A stretch of DNA of 64,000 bases from Phlebiopsis flavidoalba. Taxonomy: Eukaryota > Basidiomycota > Agaricomycetes > Polyporales > Phanerochaetaceae. Below, piece after piece: positions 23,587 to 34,845 of this stretch. Numbering within the stretch: the stretch's first letter is position 1; each line of letters starts with the position of its first letter. The notes under the pieces are model-generated. The model was not told the DNA's origin and ran no database searches. It saw only the letters and a list, made by a program, of their open reading frames with translations. Location: positions 62,001-126,000 of the forward strand of contig JAOCPU010000001.1 in NCBI GenBank assembly GCA_035772785.1, in the 5' to 3' direction. The translations under genes were made by a program, and so were the position numbers.

Positions 23587-24630
23587 TTAATTTAGTAAAT
23601 CGACTATGATAGCTTGACAACTGTCTGGCAAAGCCGCATTGACGCTAATACGTTCGCAGCCAGTTTCATCGGCAGGTTTGAGGCCGCACCAAACGCTTCG
23701 TGTATATGCCCGAATATGTGCAGCCGACATTTGCTGAGATCTCCACTGTCCAAGCGAGCGGTGAGAGCAGGACAGCCCTGCGTGTTTGTTCTTCTGGTGA
23801 GGTCGCCGGTACCGAAGGGTGGCGTGTGAGTAAGGAGGATCTCGGTTGTTGCTGGTATTCGCGAATGAATCTCGGTGCCTTCGTTCGAGTTGCTTTCGTA
23901 TTGAAATCCGCCGAGTGCGTATCTTGGAGTCGCCTACAAGTGACGAGATTGAGTCTGATGAAAGTGTCTAGCAATTGGATCGTAGCTCACGGGAGAGCCA
24001 TATATTTCCCAAGAGCGCCCCGATTTCGTTGACAATGACATGGTCTCATATTCTAGGTATTGAATTCCAGCCTTCCTGGCAGATTTGCACTTCATCCGTG
24101 CGCTTGCGGTCTTGTACTCCTGTAATGCATCCATTGTGAATTAGGACAGCCCCACGGTTACAGTCCAACGTACGTACCTCTATGGGTAGTAGGCCTCCAG
24201 CTATCCTGGCCCATGCTGGATCTGTTGCGCACTTGACATCCAGACAGAACTGTAAATGAATGTCGTCAGCCACTGCTTCTTCTGGGCCACGAAATAACTC
24301 ACGTCATGATTGCCAGCAATCAGACTGCAATGCAAAAGCGCATCAGTACAGTGCCCAAAATATGGTGACCTTACACATATGCTTACATCTTCGTGGGATG
24401 TGGCAAGCTTTCCAGCCACTTCAATCGTGGGTCTCTATCTGGGGAGGCGTTACCCCAGCTTGACAGGTCGCACCGAATGTAGGAGAACATCACCAGGAGG
24501 CACGCTAAACTTGCCGAGAGTGGGTATCCGAGATGCAAACAAATCTAGTCCAGTCCACCTTCCCGGGATGAACAGGTAGCCTCTCCTCGTCGTACCGAAT
24601 GTAGACCCGACGCGAGTCGCCGAGCTGCAT
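23587..24630 (-). CDS. Calcineurin-like metallophosphoesterase (MPPED-like)
   Basis: Two-metal phosphoesterase; substrate unknown. Starting at 24630, the gene reads MQLGDSRRVYIRYDEERL, then WTRFVCISDTHSR with the D-x-H motif (24555-24530), FSVPPGDVLLHSGDLSSWG with the GD motif (24515-24455), LIAGNHDV with the GNHD motif (24325-24300), THAPPFGTGDLTRR (23835-23790) and HIFGHIHEAFGAASN with the GHxH motif (23735-23690). It closes with SVNAALPDSCQAIIVDLLN before TAA at 23587. All five metal-ligand motifs of the family are present. Introns and frame changes separate them. The order and spacing match the small fungal proteins related to MPPED1/2. An upstream start cannot be excluded. Confidence 0.8.
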
Positions 24631-25018
24631 AGTTCTCCGGGTCTAGATCCTGAGACATCAAGAGGGATAGAGCCAAGATGGTTGAAGGGGAGGATAGTAG
24701 ACAAAGATGCTTGGTTCAAGATATAGCTGCCAGCCCTATGGATAATAGACAGGTAGCATAGCCTGCAGAAGAGCGGTATGAGTTCCATGGATACTGAGTG
24801 TAGGGAAGACCTGTGCAATTGCGTCGTGACAGCGGACCTGGTCAAGCGCCACGAAGTGAAGTAGGCAGGCAGGACCCCGTAAACTCTGTACACCTTCAAG
24901 CAGGGCGTCCAAATTTCCCTGACATATTGCGCGGAGTCACTACCACACTGTAAGTGCTCTGGGCACTTTGACAAAATTTGAACTGATTTTACGCGCACTC
25001 AGACAAGCCGCACAAATC
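24631..25018. promoter_or_regulatory. Shared promoter region of the phosphoesterase and glutamyl-tRNA synthetase
   Basis: 388 bases between divergent starts (24630 minus, 25019 plus). No classical core element stands out. The role is inferred from geometry. Confidence 0.4.
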
Positions 25019-27756
25019 ATGGCTGGGTGTGCCTTACTATCTCGTTCACCGCCTCCCCATTCCCCTACGCGGCACCTTGCATACCGCGACCCTACACCCA
25101 AAAAGCTGAGGTCACCTTCGACGAAGCAGCCACTGAGATCTCTCTTGATCTCGGCGGTTCGAAGAGTCACTGGCGAGGATGAAAGTGTTGTGAGCGGCCC
25201 CCCCCCCCCCCCGCTTGCCGAAAGCAGACTGGTCTTGCGGAGGACAGTGCTAAGGTGTGTTATCACTCCTCACTACCGTACGCGTGCTGAAATGCTTTTA
25301 AATGAAGTCTCAGGTTTCTTCGAGCTTGCGAAGAAGCTTCCCGTCACCACCGCTTTCCCTGAGCTTGTAGCTGCCCTCGATTCCCTCGAGTGACCATCTC
25401 GCATACCGCACTTTCCTAGTGGGACACGACATCACTGCCCGCCGATCTCCATGGTATGGGGTGCACTAAAGGTGTTCGTGACCATATCTCCCCCCACTTG
25501 CAAAGATTTCTGCATCATAGGCCACTAAACGGACATGTGTAGGGAGCATCAAGCTTGTCGGTCTTCTGAAAAACAACAAGCATGTACATCTCAATCGCTG
25601 GTACGCGCACGTCGAGTTCCTGGAGTCAACTCAGCTTGCTCTCGCAAGTCTGATTGGTATGATCCACGTTTCTCAATATATACTGCATTTCTGACTCATA
25701 ATGTTGTAGAGGCCAAATCCCACAAAGCACGCACGAACAAGGACCGCAGCCTCTTTCACTCCTCGGTTTACCCAATGCGAAAGAAGGAGAAGTCGTCACT
25801 CGTTTCCTCCCGAGCCCAGTGGCTACCTTCACATCGGTCACGCAAAAGCTGCTATGCTCAACCAGTATTTTGCGAAGATGTACAAGGGCAAGCTTTTGAT
25901 TCGTTTCGACGATACCAATCCATCTAAGGAGAGGGTATGCGCATCACCCTCCATCATACCCACTCGGAACTCACACTTCTGCACAGACCGAGTTTGAGGA
26001 GACGATTTTGGAAGATTTGGCTTTGCTGGATTAATCCATAGCGAGACCGTCACGCATACCTCCGATTACTTTGACCAGCTCTACGACCTCGCCGTCAAGC
26101 TCATCAAAGATGGCAAAGCCTACGCTGACGATACCGAGCAACTTCAGATGCGTCAAGAGCGTTTCGATGGTATCGCTTCCAAGCATCGTGACGACAGCGT
26201 TGAGGATAACCTGAAGCACTTCGAGGAGATGAAGAAGGGCACCGCAGAGGGTCTCCGCTGGTGTATCCGCGCCAAGATGAGCGTCGACAACCCAACAAAG
26301 CACTCCGAGACCCTGTCGTTTACCGCTGCAACGTCCTCCCGCATCACCGTACTACTGGCGACAAATGGAAGATCTACCCCACGTATGACTTTGCTTGCCC
26401 CGTCGTCGACTCGCTTGAGGGTGTCACGCACGCCCTGAGGACGAACGAGTACCGTGATCGCAACCCGCAATACTACTGGATGATCGAGGCCCTGGGTCTC
26501 CGGCCCGTGTTCATTTGGGACTTCAGGTGGAGGACTGAGTCAGTAGTGGAACACGCGTCTCGAGTACTCACGCTTTGTGCGATAGTCGTCTCAACTTCAT
26601 CTACACACTCCTTTCGAAGCGCAAGCTTCACTGGTTCGTCGACCAGTAAGCTCGTCAGTGGATGGGACGACCCGCGTTTCCCCACCGTGCGCGGCATCCG
26701 TCGTCGTGGTCTCACCGTTGAAGCACTCCAGCAGTTCATGGTTGCTCAGGGTCCATCACAGAACATTGTCTCGTTGGAGTGGGATACCTTGTGGACAATG
26801 AACAAGAAGGTTATCGATCCGGTTGCTCCCGTTTCTGGGCCGTGAGCAAAAAGGATCTGTGAGTGCTTCTATTCGACGATAGTTGAGCATTTGGCTAAAT
26901 GGACACCACGCTAGTGTCCCTGTGACGATCTCTGGCGCCCCTGAGGTCGCTGAGGTTAAATCGCGCTGCCCAAGCCCACAAAAAAAGAACCCTGAGGTCG
27001 GCGCGAGAAGAAGACTGTGTGTTCGCGAAGTCTGTTCTCCTCGAGCAGGAGGACGCTGCATCGTTCGAAGACAATGAGGAGGTAGGTCTGCATGGCTTCT
27101 TACCCGTTAAGCCCCATTGACGAATGTGCGAAGATCACCTTGATGGACTGGGGTAACGCCATCGTGCGATCCAAGAAGATCGGCGCTTCCGGTCAGGTTG
27201 AGAGCATTGAGATGGAGCTTCACCTCGAGGGCGATTTCCGTAAGACCAAGAAGAAGGTCACCTGGCTTGCAGCAGCGTCGGAGACAAACGTCCTCGTTGA
27301 CGCCACCCTGCTCGACTATGACTACCTCATCACCAAGAAGAAGCTCGAGGAGGACGACGATGTCAAGGATTGCGTCACTCCAGTCACGGAGTTCCGTGAG
27401 GAGGCGATTGTGGACGCCAACGTTAAGGAGCTCAAGAAGGGAGATATCAATTCAGTTTGAGCGCAAGGGGTACTACATCTTCGATGGCGTTGCGTCCGAC
27501 GGCCGGCACGAGTTTATCCACATTCCGGGGATGGACGTGCAGCCAGCATCGCCAGCAAGGCTGGGCGTCCTAGCACCGGAGACGTCTAAGGCGAAGCCAT
27601 CCCCGGCTGCTCTTCTGCCGCTCCTAAAGCATCAGTGACCCCCTGTGGACACCAAGATGTACAAGATGGACAAGATTTATGGCGACGACGATGGTTGATA
27701 CGCCCAAGGCTGACACTAACAAGATGTACGGCGTGTCTAACATTTACAAGGCTTAA
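25019..27756 (+). CDS. GUS1: Cytosolic glutamyl-tRNA synthetase
   Basis: Charges tRNA-Glu in the cytosol. It has an N-terminal GST-like domain: [14 protein letters not shown] (25040), [20 protein letters not shown] (25100-25160), [20 protein letters not shown] (25325-25380), [28 protein letters not shown] (25598-25655). The class I catalytic core follows: [20 protein letters not shown] with the HIGH motif (25790-25845), [31 protein letters not shown] (26050), [40 protein letters not shown] (26440-26500), and a KLSKRKL version of KMSKS (26610-26635). The C-terminal anticodon-binding beta-barrels run 26650-27460. The end is an alanine/lysine-rich tail, then [12 protein letters not shown] with TAA at 27754. 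This architecture equals yeast Gus1 (about 700 residues). At least eight frame changes occur, and a C15 run sits in the N-terminal domain at 25198. Confidence 0.95.
25198..25212 (+). repeat. C15 homopolymer inside the GluRS gene
   Basis: Fifteen consecutive C between the blocks encoding GEDESV and [10 protein letters not shown]. It could be a real Pro/Gly-coding or intronic tract, or a length-miscalled homopolymer. Confidence 0.9.
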
Positions 27757-28466
27757 TTCATGTAGAAAACAGTTAGAACAATGTACAATTATCGACTATC
27801 CCGTGCGTTTCCCGCTCAGTCAGCTCGCCCATCTCATTTTTGGTTTTCCTCGCCCTTTGTCGCGTCGGCTTGTCCGGCGTCTCACATAAGCGCGGGCCGC
27901 GCGTGACTTTGGAATGGTGACAGGCTATGAGTCACATCCTGTGGGATGTGACGAGTGACCGTGACACGGTGGCATATCGTCTGTTTGTTTGCCGTGTTTT
28001 GGATTCTGTTCTATCCCACAAAACGACCACCAACCGACGACGACGACGACTCGGGACGTGTGGACGACGACAAATTCGACGAAGACGCCCTCGAAGGCAT
28101 TTGTCACGACCTCTAGGCGGACCTCTGTGTGTCTGAGTACTGCTTTTCGCCGACGCCCTTAATTCGTCCACTGGCGCTACCCAGCTCGACTTGATGGTCT
28201 CAGCAGCAGCGACGACCAGCACAACGAGCGACATCGAGAACCCTTGACGGTGCATTGTATCCTGTCAGGAAGCTTCCCTCGCGTCGCGGGTCCCCAGCCT
28301 CGCAGACGCGTATATACGCTCCCGACTGCATCATTCCCAATCGTCACGTTCCCACGCTTCAGTCGCGTCAAGCTCCCCGCCAGACTCGCCACGAGCTGTT
28401 CTCGTTCCCCTCCACTTTAACCTGCGCCGTCTACCGTCGCGCTCGTTCTCGGATAGCAAGAGCGAC
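27757..28466. other. Intergenic region between GluRS and the SAP-kinase gene
   Basis: About 700 bases: GluRS 3' region, then a presumed promoter of the kinase. It holds a 22-base perfect inverted repeat (27931-27952, listed separately) and a short GAC triplet run near 28034-28050. No gene is recognised. Confidence 0.45.
27931..27952. promoter_or_regulatory. Perfect inverted repeat, 9-bp arms with 4-base loop
   Basis: The left arm GTCACATCC, spacer TGTG and right arm GGATGTGAC form an exact palindrome about 175 bases after the GluRS stop. It could be a dimeric transcription-factor site or a hairpin in the 3' transcript. Function is inferred only. Confidence 0.5.
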
Positions 28467-31400
28467 ATGCACGATGCTGTCTCCACGGGTTCAAAGCGGA
28501 AGCGTGTTGTAAGTGGCAGTGAAAACGCGCTCGCGAATGGCCGGTCGCGTTCTGGAAATCAGGTGAAGAGGCGCAGGGCGTCGCATTCGAGTGACGAAGA
28601 GGAGGGGGATGATGCGAGCTCGATGGACGTGGATGGCCACGCGCAGTGGGACTTGACGGACTCAGATGTGAGCGACGACGAGGACGCGGATTCATGTGAG
28701 TCTTCGTGTCATCGTCGTTTGCTCGTAGAGGTTTACAGCCTGTGTGCGATAGCGGAAGCATATTTGATAAATGAAGCTTCCCCCCGCGAGCTCCTTCGTC
28801 TACGCAAAGACGAGCTTGTCCGCCTCTACGCCGCTGCCGGCTTGACCGAGGATGCAGAACTCTTGACAAAACATGAGATTATTGACTGCATCGTCAGTTC
28901 TCGAGACGATATTTGCTTCATTGCCACCTTCTTCCCCACCGGAAGCTGGTTCAAGCGGTTCCAGCGACTATTCGTCTGATGGCGGCGGGAATGTAGCCGG
29001 GGGAGAAGAGACGGATATTGGACATCGCTTCAGGAACGGCTTGTCGAGAAGAAACACCATCCACGACCTTGGCCCGCGGAGTCGTCGTCCATTGGCATCC
29101 GACAGGTGTTACTCACTCCCTCAGCTGCAGCAGTCTGAGCGAACAACCAGGGTGTCGCAAATGAAAGCTAGCTCGAGTGGCAGCAGACGGTCCGTCTTTC
29201 TACTACATCTCACGCTACCATTGCAACTCATCCCTGTCGATAGGCGAACCACTAGCCGTGCGAGCTCAAGCCGCTCATCCCCCACCACCTCATTGTCATC
29301 CACAGCCATTGTCTCGCCACCCGCCGCAAGAACCCGTTCCCGAAAGTGCTCGAACGAGCATGTCGCACCTCCCATTGCGTCGACCTCGAGCAAAGGGAAA
29401 GGCAAAGCCAAACAGGTCGAGTTTGACGATGAAGTGCAAATTGCCTCTCTACCCGAGACTGAGCCGGAGAGTGACTTAACCGATCTTGCCGAACTCGAAG
29501 AATCCATCAACCTCGCGACTCCTAGCCCTCGGCGCCTAAGAAGCAAAGGGGATAGGTCTCAGACACACAGTCAGAGCAGTCAGGAGGGTGAACGGCATGC
29601 GGGTGGGGATGTAGATCTGGGGCGGCGAGTAACGCCGATGCGGAAAGCCAAGCGCAACGTGGGGTCGCTGAAGGAAGATGATACGGAGGAGGAAGAGGAG
29701 GAGGATGAGCTCCTAGAGAGCGACGCGGAAGACGCTGGCGAGGAGCGCGATTATCTCGTTGAATCGCCGACGCCAAAAAAAACCGAACCGGACACGGCGG
29801 ACACCTCTACGAGACCGACTGCGTTCTCGACGATCACAAGCCGAAGCGCCCAGTGACGGCGACGATGAGGAGAGTGAAGATGAAAGTGTCGCTGTGGAGG
29901 AGAGCCTGAATGGTGATGTGGAGGAAGACGAGGACGAGGAGCAGCTAGACATCGATGCTGACGTCGACCTCGACGATAGTGAGACGATTCGAGAAGAGGA
30001 CAGTGAGGATGGCGATGCGGAAGGAGAAGAGGACGAAGACTTGACCGCAGAACATCGGGTCCTCCGTAACGGCAAGGTGGTAGGGGAGGACGACGTCGAT
30101 GAGGATGAGGTGTTGACTGAGGAGTTTAGTGAGGAGGACGCTGAGGGTGAAGAGGTGGCCGATGAGGATGATGGTGAGGATGTCCTGGAGTTAGATTCCG
30201 CCAGCATCGACCTTGAGAATGAAGAAGATGAGGATGAGGACGAGGATACCGGAGAGATGGAGGAGACCATGGACGATGACGGTGAGTAGTTGGATACATA
30301 TCTCCCTTGGGATAACTCTGATCTCACCCTACCTCTCAGTCGATCTCACTGTCGCCACTACCAAGTCCTTGGTGCGTCTACGTCGCGACGATCTCGTACG
30401 GATGTGCGAAAACACCGCGATCTCGAGGTATCAGGAACGAAACCTCAGCTCGCCGAGGCGCTCCTGCAGTGGCGGGACAAATATTGTTGCGACACGATGT
30501 CGGCGCCCTCGTCAACCGGCACTGCTCGCCCACCATCGACACAAAAACCCCGTCGTCGAAACACCCGCAGCTCGGATGCTCCTACCCCTCCAGTACTCGA
30601 GCGCTCTAATCGGGTCCATCTTGATGAGCCTCGGACCCCTCCGTTGACACCTCATAACGAAGAAGCAGAGCCCGAACTCGAGCTCGATCTGGAGAGCTTG
30701 GGCTTGGACGATCGCGAGATTCCGGAGGGAAAGCTTGTCAAGCAGTCGAAGATCGGTAGTGGAGGCTTCAAGGACGTGTTTATCGGCCGGTACAAGGGAA
30801 AGAAGGTTGCGATCTCTGAGTTCCGTGGTCAACTCAGTGCTAGTGAGTCACGTTGCTATCTCATTCATTACGATATATGCTGACTGTCTGCAGTGGACGT
30901 CAAGGAGCTTAAGCTTTTGGGCGATTTCAACCATCCCAACATTGTTCGCTTCCTCGGTGTCAGCGTCCCGTCCAATCCCCGAGACACTCCCGTCATGATA
31001 GTCAGTGAGCTGTGCTCGAAACGGCGATCTGTTTGACTACGTTCGCAACGTCGAGCCACCCACTTTGTATCGCGTCGTAAGTAATCATTGGTCCTCATGC
31101 TATGCTTCGCTCATCGTTCGCAGCTATGCATCATGCTCGACATCGCCCGAGGTCTCGAATATCTGCACATGCGGAAGCCCTCCGTCATCCACCGAGATTG
31201 CAAGTCTTCCAATATCCTCATCACCTCCAAAGGCGTGGCGAAGATCACCGACTTCGGTCTCGCCAAGGTCAAACAGTCGACTCGGTCGATGGTTCGCAGT
31301 CTGGTAGGCACTGTCAACTGGCAGGCGCCCGAGCTATGGCACCCACATCCCAAGTACAACCATAAGGTTGATGTGTTTTCGTGTGCAATGGTCTTTTGGG

Positions 31401-31738
31401 AGATGTTGCAGTGGCATGTCGAAGACAAGAAGTTCCCCTGGGAGGTGAGTCTTGCGAGGACAAGCGCTTGACATAGGCTAATAAAGCCGTAGGGAATGAA
31501 TGAACATGCCATCTACGACGTAGTGGGTGCTAAGCATCAACGGTATGTACCCATTTCGCGAGACTTGTTGACCCTTGCTGATCCCCCTCTTAGTCCTTCG
31601 ATCAGTGGCTTGAAGTCTCGTTGGTGTCCTGAGATCGTCAGGCTCATGAACCGTATGTGGGCGCAAGACCATGCGGACCGACCCACGATGTCTGAGGTCG
31701 TGGCAGAGCTGGAGGACCTGGTACAGCACTACCGATGA
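28467..31738 (+). CDS. SAP-domain, acidic-tract, TKL-like protein kinase with WNK-like lysine placement
   Basis: Predicted nuclear protein kinase. From MHDAVSTGSKRKRV at 28467 (basic, nuclear-signal-like), an acidic patch, then a SAP-like helix pair RELLRLRKDELVRLYAAAG (28785-28845). A Ser/Arg-rich disordered region (29000-29600) and a long Glu/Asp tract (29680-30285) follow. A second, clearer SAP motif reads LVRLRRDDLVRMCEN then RDLEVSGTKPQLAEALLQWR (30370-30475, one indel between). The kinase spans about 30730-31735: glycine loop IGSGGFKDVFIG, VAISEFRG, ELKLLGDFNHPNIVRFLGVS, MIVSELCSNGDLFDYVRN, HRDCKSSNIL, TDFGLAKV, GTVNWQAPELW, VDVFSCAMVFWEMLQW, and a final RPTMSEVVAELEDL. HRD, DFG and APE motifs are intact; the VAIK lysine is Ser and a Lys replaces the third glycine of the loop. 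Introns interrupt the kinase part. Frame changes include one at the A8 run (29775). Confidence 0.85.
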
Positions 31739-32317
31739 GCCTGCCTTTGCTCCCCTACCTGAACCCGAATCTTGCTTCACCATCTCGCCCGCATCTGTGT
31801 CCATGGGACTTTGGCTTCTTCATTAGTTTTGTTTGTTACATTCACACTAGTTTAGAGCGGAGGTGTAGTATATACGCCCTTCGCTGTGTATCATCATACA
31901 TCTTTTGCACTGTCAAGCAACATTCATCGCATTTGTTATTACTACCCAATCCATGTATCTTAGTCTTGCGACGACGCCGTCGTTTAACTCGCAATTATCA
32001 TACCTTGGCGGCTCGGGAGTGTCCATGTGGGCGTACATTCACACCGCCCCTAGCGGCCACCCTCTTTATCTCTCTCCTTCTCCGTTGACTCAATTGTGCG
32101 GTTACTCCCCATATTACACGTTTTTCTTGTCATGACCCCATCCGAAATCATGAGCAAGAAACGAGGTAGAGTCATGGCGGCAGAACTGCCGCCCAATTTC
32201 CTTTTGGGAAAGTCTGGCTCTGCAAAGTCACAAAATGATTTGCAAGATGACTCGAGCTCGTGTTCTCCTTGCTTTGGACCGCCATCTCATACCCGGCTGA
32301 GGCCCTCTGGTAGCAGC
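31739..32317. other. Intergenic region upstream of LEU4
   Basis: About 580 bases containing the 3' region of the kinase gene and the presumed promoter and leader of LEU4. Open frames here (for example 31735-32088) carry no motif. Confidence 0.4.
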
Positions 32318-34845
32318 CATGCCTATGCTGTGAGTGGCTCCTATGATGCGATGGCCACCGACGAGCTCACATTTAACCTTCAGCGCGGATCCATCACAAA
32401 AGTACAAGCCGTACACCCCTCTAAACATCCCTGACCGCCAATGGCCCAGTAAGGTCCAGCGGACACCGCCCATCTGGCTCTCGACAGACTTGCGAGATGG
32501 AAACCAGGCCCTCGCAAACCCCATGACGATTGAGCAGAAGACCCGGTTCTTCCACACCCTCGTGAAGGCGGGCTTGAAGGAGATCGAGGTCGCATACCCC
32601 GCGGCTTCAGACACCGACTTCAACTTTGTGCGAGGACTGATTGAGGGCAACCAAGTACCAGATGATGTTTGGCTCCAGGTGCGTCCGGCATATTGTCGTT
32701 TGCAAAACTCTATTAACGCGAGACTTCTAGGTGCTCACACCCGCTCGTGAGGATCTCATCAAGCGTACAGTCGATGCTGTCGCTGGTGCCAAGCGGGCCA
32801 TCATTCACATGTACAATGCCACTTCGCCATCTTTCCGTAACATTGTTTTCCGCAACTCAAAAGAGGAGACCGTCGCCCTCGCCGTGAAGCACACGAAATT
32901 TGTACGGCAGCTAACTGAGGAATGCGCTGCCAGAACCGGAACAATATTCAGATACGAGTACAGTCCGGAGACATTCACGCAGACCGAGCCAGACTTTGCT
33001 ATCGAGGTCTGCGAAGCCGTCAAGGCTGCGTGGGGCAAGGCAGGCCTCGGCGATGAGCGCATCGTCTTCAACCTCCCCTCCACCGTCGAAATCGCACCAC
33101 CAAATCACTACGCCGACCAAATCGAGAACTTCTGCCGCAAGATCACGGAGCGGGAAAAGGTCATCGTCAGTCTGCACCCACACAACGATCGAGGACAGGG
33201 CGTCGCCGCGGCCGAGCTCGGTATGCTCGCGGGCGCCGACCGGGTCGAGGGCTGCTTGTTCGGAAACGGCGAACGCACGGGTAACGTCGACCTCGTGAAC
33301 CTCGCGCTCAACCTCTACACCCAGGGTGTCCATCCCAAACTCGACTTTAGCGATATCCAATCCGTCATCGACACTGTCACTTCATGCAACGACCTTCCCG
33401 TGCACCCTCGGCATCCGTACGCCGGCGAGCTCGTCTTCACCGCCTTCTCTGGCTCTCACCAGGACGCGATCAAGAAGGGCTTCGAGGCGCAGCGGAAAGT
33501 ACATGACGACGCCGAGGCGAAGGGCGACTTCCAGTACTGGGACATGCCATACCTGCCCATTGACCCCGCCGATCTTGGATGTAACTACGAAGCCGTCATT
33601 CGTGTCAACGCCCAGTCCGGCAAGGGCGGTATCTCCTATCTCATTCAGCAACACACCTTGGCCTCGACCTGCCGCGCAAGATGCAGGTCGCGTTTCTACC
33701 AGGTCGTCCAGGACGTTGCGGACCGCGAAGCGCGCGAGATGATGGTCGAGGACATCACGACCACCTTCCGCTCGACGTATCACTTTGGTGGCTCCAAGTA
33801 CGAGGGCCGTCTCGCCTTGAAGTCGTTCAAGTTCTCGTCAGAGCCCCTTGCGGACTCGAACAACGATGATGGCGAGGAGCCGGCAGACGAGCGGAGGCTG
33901 TTTGATGGTACCATCTCGGTCGACGGACAGCTACGCGTCATCCGTGGCGACGGAAACGGCCCCTTATCCGCCATGCTGGATGCCTCCCCTCCGGACACAT
34001 TTGGATATCGACTTCGCTGTTCGCGAGTATTCGGAACACGCTATTGTGAGGGCTCAAACGTCAAGGCAGCTTCATACGTCGAGCTCGTTCGCGGCGGTCA
34101 GGAAATCAAGGACGCGCGCAAGTCGGAACCCGAGTCGTGGTGGGGCGTCGGCGTCGACTCGGACATTGCAGGCTCGGGGCTTACGCGCGGTGCTGAGCGC
34201 GGTCAACAACGCCATCGGCGATCGTGAGCTACAGAGCTGAAGTTGAGCGTCGGGTTCAATGCCAAGTCGGGGCAGGCGGATGTGGCGAGCGCGATCCTGA
34301 ACTCGCTGCAGCTCGAGCTGCCACGGCGCTTCCAGGCGACGTTCTTTGAGGTCGTGCAGCGCGCGGCGCGCGAGACGGGCGGCGACATCTCGTACACGGA
34401 TCTCGTGCAGCTCTTCCGCAAGACGTACCACTATGGCGTCCCCACGCCCTCGCCCATCTCCATTGTTCGCTTCAACCTCGACAACGTCGGCGAGGGCGGG
34501 CGCAAGGAGTTAAACATCGAGCTTCTGTGGGCCGGCGAGACCCGCAAGCTCATCGCGGAGGACAACGGCGTCTTATCCTCGGCCTTAGCCGTCCTCAACT
34601 CCCAGATCGAGGGTACTTTTGTCGATCAAGGAGTATGCGGAGCACTCGATCGGTGAGGGCTCGACTGTCGAGGCGGTCTCGTTCGTCGAGATGGCGTACG
34701 ACGCGCCTGGTGGCATAAAGCGCGAGACGAGGTGGGGTGTGTCGAGCGACACCGATATCACGGCGTCTGGCTTAAAGGCAGTGATGCGCGCAGCGAGTGC
34801 GTTTGACCTCGCACCGAAAAAAAAAAGATTGTCAACGGCCATTAA
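32318..34845 (+). CDS. LEU4: 2-isopropylmalate synthase with duplicated regulatory domain
   Basis: First committed enzyme of leucine synthesis: condenses acetyl-CoA with 2-oxoisovalerate. ATG at 32318 gives MPML, then an intron (32330-32382), then [20 protein letters not shown], typical of fungal enzymes. Catalytic motifs: [11 protein letters not shown] (32490), [12 protein letters not shown] (32588), [18 protein letters not shown] (33170-33225), [32 protein letters not shown] (33440-33485). A first C-terminal unit begins [13 protein letters not shown] (33660) with [15 protein letters not shown] and [29 protein letters not shown] (to about 34190). A second, separate unit begins [20 protein letters not shown] (34300), then [26 protein letters not shown] and [18 protein letters not shown] (to 34785). 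Yeast Leu4 has one such unit. Frame changes occur between and inside units. The stop at 34843 assumes an indel in the A10 run at 34817; without it the frame runs to 34933. Confidence 0.9.

Noticed and set aside
29713..30327. 204-residue Ser-rich open frame on the minus strand
   Set aside because: It is the exact antisense of the Glu/Asp tract of the SAP-kinase gene; GAG/GAT-rich codons read as Ser codons on the other strand.
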